Assembly: GCA_947384095.1 (NCBI GenBank)
Contig: CANDFU010000127.1
Span: forward strand, 1-5,850
DNA: 5,850 nucleotides
DNA from: an uncultured Roseburia sp.
GTDB taxonomy: Bacteria; Bacillota; Clostridia; Lachnospirales; Lachnospiraceae
Reading direction: 5' to 3'
Positions 1-4,925 of this stretch are shown in pieces (positions within the stretch are counted from its first letter, which is position 1; every line of letters starts with the position of its first letter). The translations under genes were made by a program, and so were the position numbers. Below the pieces are notes generated by a model. That model searched no databases. It was not told the origin of the DNA and saw only the letters and a list, made by a program, of their open reading frames with translations.

Positions 1-44
1 ATGACGAGAGGTGACTGGAGTTCAGACGTGTGCTCTTCCGATCT
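1..44 (+). other. Illumina P7-side sequencing adapter (artefact, not genomic)
   Basis: Positions 11-44 match base for base the Illumina index-side adapter, starting GTGACTGGAGTTCAGACGTG and ending in the universal CTCTTCCGATCT at 33-44. In that adapter an index precedes this block and the P7 tail ending in AT precedes the index. Positions 1-2 are AT and 3-10 (GACGAGAG) fit an 8-base index; the index reading is an inference. The orientation is what an untrimmed read-through gives after the contig is reverse-complemented. Genomic sequence starts at 45. Any translation that begins in this block, such as from the GTG at 11 or at 30, is spurious. Confidence 0.97.
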
Positions 45-45
45 C

Positions 46-135
46 AGGGAGAAGCGGAAGCAGTATGTGGACGAGATCGCCGCGGTTTTTATTCTGCAGG
101 GATATCTGGATTTTCTGGCGAATCAGAAACAGTAG
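46..135 (+). CDS. ruvX: RuvX/YqgF Holliday junction resolvase, C-terminal fragment
   Basis: This is the last 29 codons and the TAG stop of a gene whose 5' part is lost at the adapter junction. The first genomic base, 45, is the end of a broken codon. The frame reads REKRKQYVDEIAAVFILQGY and then LDFLANQKQ. The YVD-x-IAA-x-FILQ-x-YLD pattern is the usual C-terminal helix of RuvX/YqgF, a small RNase H-fold protein of about 140 residues linked to Holliday junction resolution and, in some bacteria, to 16S rRNA 3' processing. The catalytic acidic residues lie upstream and cannot be seen. A DUF1292 gene 17 bases downstream supports the call, because these two families are usual neighbours in Firmicutes (yrrK-yrzB in B. 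subtilis). The identification rests on a short tail plus context. Confidence 0.82.
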   Translation, partial: REKRKQYVDEIAAVFILQGYLDFLANQKQ

Positions 136-139
136 ACGG

Positions 140-146
140 AAAGGAG
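140..146 (+). promoter_or_regulatory. Ribosome binding site fixing the GTG start at 153
   Basis: AAAGGAG sits 6 bases before the GTG at 153-155. It decides the start of the DUF1292 gene against the longer open frame, which runs back through ruvX into the adapter. The site begins 4 bases after the ruvX stop codon, so the two genes are probably translated from one message. Confidence 0.8.
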
Positions 147-152
147 TATTGG

Positions 153-410
153 GTGGAAAAGATAAAATTTGTTGCCCCGGATACGCAGGAGGAGACGGAG
201 TTTTTTGTGCTGGAGGAGACGAAAGTAAGCGGCACGCGGTATCTTTTTGTGACCGAGGAGGAAGAGGAAGACTGCGATGCGTATCTCCTGAAAGAGGTTG
301 CGGCGGAAGACGAGAGTATTGTCTATGAGATGGTGGAGGAGGAGACGGAGCTTACCGCCATCGGAAAGATTTTTGCCGAACTGCTTGAGGATACGGATAT
401 CAGATTATAG
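153..410 (+). CDS. DUF1292 family acidic protein (YrzB-like)
   Basis: This small cytoplasmic protein of 85 residues has unknown biochemical function. It starts at GTG 153 behind a good ribosome binding site and reads VEKIKFVAPDTQEETEFFVL at its N-terminus. It matches the DUF1292 pattern: a K-I-x-F-V strand, E-F-F-V-L-E at about 16-21, Y-L-F-V-T at 30-34, an acidic run E35-D40, and a C-terminal F-x-E-L-L-E-D-T-D-I ending. I count 27 Asp or Glu among 85 residues, so it is strongly acidic, as the family usually is. It has no signal peptide, membrane segment or catalytic motif. It lies 17 bases after ruvX, and in many Firmicutes this family sits in the ruvX-mltG neighbourhood. The open frame extends upstream without a stop, but that part overlaps ruvX and the adapter and is not coding. 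Confidence 0.9.
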   Translation: MEKIKFVAPDTQEETEFFVLEETKVSGTRYLFVTEEEEEDCDAYLLKEVAAEDESIVYEMVEEETELTAIGKIFAELLEDTDIRL

Positions 411-436
411 AAGAGTGAGCGGAGATATAAATAGAT

Positions 437-441
437 GGAGG
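437..441 (+). promoter_or_regulatory. Ribosome binding site for the TTG start of RNase J
   Basis: GGAGG at 437-441 is followed by a 7-base spacer (TAAAATT) and then TTG at 449-451. No ATG or GTG lies at a suitable distance in the same frame, so this strong site supports the rare TTG start. The gap between the upstream stop (410) and this site shows no terminator hairpin. Confidence 0.8.
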
Positions 442-448
442 TAAAATT

Positions 449-2113
449 TTGAAAAAAGAGAAAACAGAAAAGCTTAAGATCATTCCGCTGGGGGGACTGG
501 AACAGATTGGAATGAATATCACTGCCTTTGCGTACGAAGACAGTATTATTGTTGTGGACTGCGGGCTGTCTTTTCCGGAAGACGATATGTACGGAATCGA
601 TCTCGTAATCCCCGACGTGACTTATCTGAAGGAAAATATCGACAAAGTCAAAGGGTTTTTCATCACACATGGCCACGAAGATCATATCGGGGCGATTCCC
701 TATGTATTAAAAGAAATCAATGTGCCGATCTATGCGACAAAGCTCACAAACGGCATTATTGAGCACAAACTGAGAGAGCACAATATGCTGACCAAGGTAA
801 AGCGTAAGGTGGTAAAATACGGGCAGCATATCAACCTGGGATGCTTCCGCGTCGAATTTATCAAAACGAATCACAGCATCCAGGATGCGGCGGCGCTGGC
901 TATTTACTCGCCTGCGGGCACGGTGATACACACCGGGGACTTTAAGGTGGATTACACGCCGGTTTTTGGAGACGCGATTGATCTGCAGCGGTTCGGAGAG
1001 ATCGGAAAAAAGGGTGTCCTGGCGCTGATGTGCGACAGTACGAACGCCGAAAGACCGGGGTTTACGATGTCGGAAAAGACAGTGGGAAAGCGGTTTGACC
1101 AGATTTTTGCCGATCACCGGAACAGCCGTATCATCATTGCGACATTTGCCTCGAATGTGGACCGTGTGCAGCAGATCATTGACACGGCGTACAAGCACGG
1201 ACGCAAGGTTGTCGTGGAGGGGCGGAGCATGGTAAATATTATCGGCATTGCCTCAGAGCTGGGGTATATCAATATTCCGGACAATACGCTCATCGATATC
1301 GAAGAGCTGAAGCACTATCCGGACGAACAGACCGTGCTGATTACAACGGGGAGCCAGGGGGAGGCGATGGCCGCGCTCTCGCGCATGGCGGGCGGCATGC
1401 ACAAAAAGGTGACGATCAAGCCAAACGATACGATTGTGCTGAGCTCCAATCCGATCCCGGGCAATGAAAAGGCGGTATCAAAGATTATCAATGAGCTCTC
1501 GATGAAAGGAGCCAATGTCATTTTTCAGGATGCACACGTGTCCGGCCATGCGTGCAGGGAGGAGCTGAAGCTGATTTATTCTCTCGTGAGGCCGAAATAT
1601 GCGGTTCCCGTTCATGGAGAGTATCGTCATCTGATCGCACAGGCGAAGCTTGCGGAGGAGATCGGGATTGAAAAAGACCACATCTTTCTGCTTTCGTCCG
1701 GCGATGTGCTTGAGCTCTCGGAGGAGAGCGCCGCGGTGACCGGAAAGGTACACGTCGGCGACGTCATGGTAGACGGCCTTGGCGTGGGGGATGTCGGCAA
1801 CATTGTACTGCGCGACCGTCAGCATCTTGCGGAGGATGGGATTATTATTGTCGTGCTGACGCTGGAGGGCGGTTCCGGACAGGTCCTGGCAGGCCCTGAT
1901 ATCGTTTCGCGCGGGTTTGTCTATGTCCGGGGTTCCGAGAGCCTGATGGAAGAGGCAAAGCGTCTTTTGGACGACCGCGTACAGTACTGTATGGACAGAG
2001 GAATTACGGACTGGGGCAGGATTAAGACAGAAATCAAGGATTCCCTGGGTGATTTTGTGTGGAAGGAGACCAAACGGCGTCCGATGATCATGCCGATTAT
2101 TATGGAAGTGTGA
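449..2113 (+). CDS. rnjA: Ribonuclease J (metallo-beta-lactamase/beta-CASP RNase)
   Basis: RNase J is a zinc-dependent cytoplasmic nuclease with 5'-3' exonuclease and endonuclease activity. It acts in mRNA decay and rRNA maturation in bacteria that lack RNase E. The protein has 554 residues, essentially the length of B. subtilis RNase J1. Metallo-beta-lactamase motifs visible are HGHEDH at 74-79 (H74, H76, D78, H79), H142 in NHSIQD, D164 in HTGDFK, and H389 in PVHGEYR. The beta-CASP part carries FASNVDRVQQ at 233-242 and HVSGH at 363-367. The C-terminal domain (about 450-554) is intact, with the GPDIVSRGFVY motif at 482-492. It starts at TTG 449 behind GGAGG, and the next gene begins 2 bases after its stop. 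One small oddity is Gln at 145 in NHSIQD, where Pro is common. Whether it is the J1 or J2 paralogue, or the only copy, cannot be told here. Confidence 0.97.
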   Translation: MKKEKTEKLKIIPLGGLEQIGMNITAFAYEDSIIVVDCGLSFPEDDMYGIDLVIPDVTYLKENIDKVKGFFITHGHEDHIGAIPYVLKEINVPIYATKLTNGIIEHKLREHNMLTKVKRKVVKYGQHINLGCFRVEFIKTNHSIQDAAALAIYSPAGTVIHTGDFKVDYTPVFGDAIDLQRFGEIGKKGVLALMCDSTNAERPGFTMSEKTVGKRFDQIFADHRNSRIIIATFASNVDRVQQIIDTAYKHGRKVVVEGRSMVNIIGIASELGYINIPDNTLIDIEELKHYPDEQTVLITTGSQGEAMAALSRMAGGMHKKVTIKPNDTIVLSSNPIPGNEKAVSKIINELSMKGANVIFQDAHVSGHACREELKLIYSLVRPKYAVPVHGEYRHLIAQAKLAEEIGIEKDHIFLLSSGDVLELSEESAAVTGKVHVGDVMVDGLGVGDVGNIVLRDRQHLAEDGIIIVVLTLEGGSGQVLAGPDIVSRGFVYVRGSESLMEEAKRLLDDRVQYCMDRGITDWGRIKTEIKDSLGDFVWKETKRRPMIMPIIMEV

Positions 2114-2115
2114 AA

Positions 2116-2457
2116 ATGAATCAGATAGAGGAAGCATTAAACGGACTGCTCACGGCGATCAAGGGAAGCGACGAGTATGTCCGCTACCAGAAGATACAGC
2201 AGACAGTCGATGAACTGCCGGAACTGTCGGCGCAGATTGACACGTTTCGCAAGAGAGTCTATCTGTTGCAGAACAGCCACGGGAAGGTGGATGTTTACGA
2301 TGAGACGGACCGCATCGGGCAGGAGTACCGGGATTTCAGAAAAAACCCGATTGTGGCGGAATATCTGGCGGCGGAGAGCGCGCTATGCCGGGTGATACAG
2401 CAGATTAACTGGACACTGATAGAGGAACTGGATTTTGAAGCCGGATTTGTGGATTAA
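2116..2457 (+). CDS. YlbF/YmcA (DUF964) family protein, short form
   Basis: This is a small, mostly alpha-helical cytoplasmic protein of 113 residues. The ATG at 2116 is preceded by GGAAG (2104-2108) inside the end of the RNase J gene, with a 7-base spacer. The family fits: an N-terminal helix with I-K-x-S-D-E-Y-x-x-Y at 15-24, a long amphipathic helix with DELPEL at 32-37 and F-R-K at 44-46, and a C-terminal N-P-I-V-A-E-Y-L-A-A-E-S-A-L at 77-90 leading to a final helix. In B. subtilis, YlbF and YmcA form a complex with YaaT that affects RNA processing by RNase Y, sporulation and competence. This protein is shorter than those (about 145 residues) and has one cysteine (C91), so an iron-sulfur role is unlikely. 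It lies 2 bases after RNase J and is probably translationally coupled to it. The family call is fairly sure; the function is inferred from relatives only. Confidence 0.82.
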   Translation: MNQIEEALNGLLTAIKGSDEYVRYQKIQQTVDELPELSAQIDTFRKRVYLLQNSHGKVDVYDETDRIGQEYRDFRKNPIVAEYLAAESALCRVIQQINWTLIEELDFEAGFVD

Positions 2458-2492
2458 TGTGGCGGATGTCTGATACCCGAAGAGGAAAGCAG

Positions 2493-2505
2493 CGCCAGAC
2501 TGGCG
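2493..2505 (+). other. Small inverted repeat before the MltG-like gene
   Basis: CGCCA at 2493-2497 and TGGCG at 2501-2505 form a perfect 5-base stem around GAC. It lies in the 58-base spacer 2458-2515 and touches the putative ribosome binding site of the next gene. There is no T-run, so it is not a terminator. It might mask translation initiation weakly, or be chance. Nothing else was seen in the spacer. Confidence 0.25.
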
Positions 2506-2509
2506 GGGA
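2505..2509 (+). promoter_or_regulatory. Weak ribosome binding site favouring ATG 2516 over ATG 2510
   Basis: The purine run GGGGA at 2505-2509, together with GGCGG at 2502-2506, is the only plausible ribosome binding site here. It lies 6 to 9 bases before the ATG at 2516 but almost touches the in-frame ATG at 2510. The second ATG is therefore the better start. The difference is two residues (Met-Asn). Confidence 0.5.
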
Positions 2510-2515
2510 ATGAAC

Positions 2516-3016
2516 ATGAATTTAAAGAGAGTGGTTTTTAAAATCGTCAGTATCAGCTTTTCGATACTGGTCACGTTACTGGTTGTCATAGGTCTTATGA
2601 ATCTTGGAAAGTATTGTTATGATTTCGGGTACCGTGTGTTTACGGAAAAACCGGTGGCATCGTCGCCCGGAATTGACATTGCTGTTACGGTGGGTTCCGG
2701 CACGTCGGAATATGAGCTGGGGAAACAGCTTAAGATAAAAGGGCTGATCCGGGATGAAAATCTCTTTTTTGCACAGTTGAAATTATCTGCATATTCGGGC
2801 AAGCTTCTTCCGGGAACGTACACGCTCAACACCTCGATGACGGCGAAGGAGATGATGGCGGTCATGGCGGCGTCGGAGGATACGGAAGAAAAAGAGGATG
2901 AGACGGAGAAGGTGCAAAAAGAATCCGAAATGTCCACGGAGGAGACGGAGGATGCGTCGGAACCGACGGAAGGCGGAGAGGATCAGACGATGGATGAGGC
3001 GGGGGAAGAGCCGTGA
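2516..3016 (+). CDS. MltG/YceG-like membrane-anchored protein lacking the catalytic domain
   Basis: This 166-residue protein has three parts. A short basic N-terminus (MNLKRVVFK) leads into one hydrophobic segment at about 8-29, predicted as a single membrane anchor with the rest outside. Residues 54-118 resemble the LysM-like substrate-binding subdomain at the N-terminus of endolytic transglycosylase MltG/YceG: a strand IAVTVGSGTS, then YELGKQLKIKGLI, then RDENLFFAQLKL, then LLPGTYTLNTSMTAKEMMAVM. In full MltG this is followed by a catalytic domain of about 200 residues that cuts nascent peptidoglycan. Here it is replaced by a low-complexity tail (119-166) with 22 Asp or Glu and only 3 Lys. 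The gene occupies the place of B. subtilis yrrL (mltG), between the ruvX/DUF1292 genes and trmR. It has no visible frameshift and a normal stop, so it looks like an intact short form and not decay. A peptidoglycan-related binding role is inferred; transglycosylase activity is not expected. Confidence 0.75.
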   Translation: MNLKRVVFKIVSISFSILVTLLVVIGLMNLGKYCYDFGYRVFTEKPVASSPGIDIAVTVGSGTSEYELGKQLKIKGLIRDENLFFAQLKLSAYSGKLLPGTYTLNTSMTAKEMMAVMAASEDTEEKEDETEKVQKESEMSTEETEDASEPTEGGEDQTMDEAGEEP

Positions 3017-3675
3017 TCACAGACGAGAGACTGGTTACTTACATTCATTCCCTTGACAGGGGAAATACAGCGTTTCTGGATCAGCTGGAACGGGAAGCTC
3101 TCGACGCACAGGTGCCCCTGATCCGGAAAGAAGCGCAGGCTTTTTTAAAAGTGCTGCTGTCCGTAAAGCATCCGGCGCGTATTCTGGAAGTCGGGACGGC
3201 AGTGGGATTTTCTGCTCTTTTTATGGCGGAATATCATCCGGGGGAGTTTCATATTACAACTATTGAAAATGATGAAAAGCGGGCGGCGTCGGCGCGGGAG
3301 AATTTCCGGCGGGCCGGGCGGGAAGCGGAGATTACGCTGCTTTTCGGGGACGCAGGGGAGATTCTTCCCAGGCTGTCAGGAACGTTTGATTTTATTTTCA
3401 TGGATGCCGCGAAGGGACAGTATCCTGTCTTTCTGCCCGACGTTCTGCGGCTGCTTGACGTCGGCGGCGTCCTGGTCTCGGACAATGTCCTTCAGGACGG
3501 TGACATTCTGGAATCCCGGTTTGCCGTGACAAGGAGGAACCGGACGATTCATAAGCGCATGCGGGATTATCTGTATCAGCTTACGCATCGTGAGGAACTG
3601 GTTACGGCGGTCCTTCCGGTCGGCGACGGGATTACGGTGAGCACGAAGCAGGAGCGGAAAGGAGAGCGCGTATGA
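3013..3675 (+). CDS. trmR: TrmR-type tRNA 5-hydroxyuridine O-methyltransferase
   Basis: This 220-residue class I SAM-dependent O-methyltransferase has the catechol/caffeoyl-CoA OMT fold. The family member YrrM (TrmR) of B. subtilis methylates 5-hydroxyuridine at tRNA position 34 to give 5-methoxyuridine. Motif I is ILEVGTAVGFSALFM at 57-71, the acidic ribose-binding residue is E85 in TTIENDEKR, and a likely adenine-pocket Asp is D113 in FGDAGE. The metal-binding set typical of this fold is present: D131 in MDAAKGQY and D157-N158 in SDNVL. The GTG start at 3013 overlaps the previous stop as GTGA, behind the purine run GGGGGAAGAG (3001-3010). The next gene, a U32 protein of the TrhP type, would supply the ho5U substrate, which strongly favours tRNA over a small-molecule catechol as the target. 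The methyltransferase class is certain; the tRNA role comes from family and context. Confidence 0.88.
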   Translation: MITDERLVTYIHSLDRGNTAFLDQLEREALDAQVPLIRKEAQAFLKVLLSVKHPARILEVGTAVGFSALFMAEYHPGEFHITTIENDEKRAASARENFRRAGREAEITLLFGDAGEILPRLSGTFDFIFMDAAKGQYPVFLPDVLRLLDVGGVLVSDNVLQDGDILESRFAVTRRNRTIHKRMRDYLYQLTHREELVTAVLPVGDGITVSTKQERKGERV

Positions 3676-4925
3676 GAAAACCTGAATTACTCGTCCCGGC
3701 GGGCAGTCTCGAGGTGCTTAAAGTCGCCGTGATTTACGGAGCAGATGCAGTGTACATCGGCGGGGAGGCGTTTGGGCTCAGGGCAAAGGCGAAGAATTTT
3801 TCGGCAGAGGAGATGAAGGAGGGGATCCGGTTTGCCCACGCACGCGGCGTGAAGGTTTACGTCACTGCGAATATCCTTGCGCACAATACAGATCTGCCTG
3901 GCGTGCGGGCTTATTTTAAGGAGCTGGCGGAGTTTGAAAAAGAGGAGCGGCCGGACGCGCTGATTATTTCAGATCCCGGCGTCTATCAGATTGCAATGGA
4001 GGCCTGTCCCGGGATAGAGCGCCATATCAGTACGCAGGCGAATAATACCAATTATGGGACATACCGTTTCTGGCATCGTCTTGGCGCGAAGCGGGTTGTC
4101 TGTGCAAGAGAACTTTCCCTGGAGGAAATAAGGGAGATTCGCGCCAATATTCCGGACGAGATGGAGATTGAGGCGTTTATCCACGGTGCAATGTGTATCT
4201 CATATTCCGGAAGATGCCTGCTCTCTAATTTTTTTACGGGGAGGGACGCCAACCAGGGCGAGTGCACGCATCCGTGCCGCTGGAATTATTCGGTTGTGGA
4301 GGAAACGCGGCCGGGAGAATATTTTCCGGTTTATGAGAATGAGCGCGGTACATTTCTTTTTAACTCGAAAGATTTGTGTATGATTGAACATATTCCCGAA
4401 TTAATGGAGGCGGGTATTGACAGTTTTAAAATAGAGGGTAGAATGAAGACAGCACTTTATGCGGCGGTCGTGGCGCGCACTTATCGGAAAGCGATTGACG
4501 ATTACGCCGAGTCCGCAGAGCTGTATCAGAAAAATCTGCCATGGTACCGCGATCAGATATCTGACTGTACATACCGGCTGTTTACGACGGGATTCTTTTT
4601 CGGAAAGCCGTCGGACGAGGGGCAGATTTATGGGAACAGTACGTATGTGAAGGAATACACATATCTGGGAGTCGTGGAGGAGACAGACGGGGAAGGCATG
4701 TGCCGCGTCACGCAGCGCAATAAGTTTTCATCAGGGGAAGAAATTGAAGTCATGAAGCCGGACGGAAGAAATGAAAAGGTTATCGTAAGGCGGATGACGG
4801 ATGATAAGGGGTGTGAACTTCAGTCGGCGCCGCACCCGAAGCAGATACTATATCTTGATCTGGGCGGGGCGGCGGAGCCGTACGATATTTTAAGAAGAAA
4901 AGAAGAGGATGGTGGAAGTCTATGA
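3672..4925 (+). CDS. trhP: U32 family protein, TrhP-type tRNA U34 hydroxylation enzyme
   Basis: This 417-residue member of the family historically called peptidase U32 starts at ATG 3672, which overlaps the trmR stop as ATGA. AGGAG at 3660-3664 lies 7 bases upstream. The N-terminal half is the TIM-barrel-like part: PELLVPAGSLEVLKVAV at 4-20, GADAVYIGG at 23-31, and HISTQANNTNYGT at 118-130. The U32 signature lies at 167-185 (E-A-F-I-H-G-A-M-C, then S-G-R-C-L-L-S). C175, C182, C198 and C236 are spaced like the [4Fe-4S] ligands known in UbiU and relatives; C202 in PCRW is extra. FKIEGRMK at 252-259 is another family hallmark. A C-terminal domain (about 320-415) is beta-rich. E. coli TrhP (YegQ) and B. 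subtilis YrrN/YrrO are needed for prephenate-dependent formation of ho5U34 in tRNA, and the adjacent trmR fits this. It is not expected to be a protease. Related U32 proteins such as RlhA act on 23S rRNA, so the exact substrate is inferred. Confidence 0.88.
   Translation: MRKPELLVPAGSLEVLKVAVIYGADAVYIGGEAFGLRAKAKNFSAEEMKEGIRFAHARGVKVYVTANILAHNTDLPGVRAYFKELAEFEKEERPDALIISDPGVYQIAMEACPGIERHISTQANNTNYGTYRFWHRLGAKRVVCARELSLEEIREIRANIPDEMEIEAFIHGAMCISYSGRCLLSNFFTGRDANQGECTHPCRWNYSVVEETRPGEYFPVYENERGTFLFNSKDLCMIEHIPELMEAGIDSFKIEGRMKTALYAAVVARTYRKAIDDYAESAELYQKNLPWYRDQISDCTYRLFTTGFFFGKPSDEGQIYGNSTYVKEYTYLGVVEETDGEGMCRVTQRNKFSSGEEIEVMKPDGRNEKVIVRRMTDDKGCELQSAPHPKQILYLDLGGAAEPYDILRRKEEDGGSL

Noticed and set aside
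11..328. A 105-codon + strand frame starting in the adapter
   Set aside because: Its first residues are adapter-coded, and the rest is out of frame with both ruvX and the DUF1292 gene.
402..431. A possible promoter before RNase J: TATAAA at 426-431
   Set aside because: No acceptable -35 hexamer lies 16-18 bases upstream (sequences such as GATTAT), and the region is AT-rich by chance between two close genes.
1478..2137. A 219-codon open frame on the - strand, and others at 707-1198 and 323-685
   Set aside because: They are antisense to RNase J, which is certain from its motifs. They have no recognisable domain and reflect the scarcity of stop-complement codons in the sense frame.
2493..2505. 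The hairpin at 2493-2505 as a Rho-independent terminator
   Set aside because: The stem is only 5 bases and no T-run follows. The next gene starts 10 bases later.
188..2950. A 13-base repeat GGAGGAGACGGAG at 188-200, 338-350 and 2938-2950
   Set aside because: All three copies encode Glu-Glu-Thr-Glu in acidic protein segments, so codon preference explains them. They have no regular spacing and no shared flanks.
3672..4925. The U32 protein as a secreted collagenase-type protease
   Set aside because: It has no signal peptide. The cysteine set and neighbour trmR point to the RNA-modifying members of the family.
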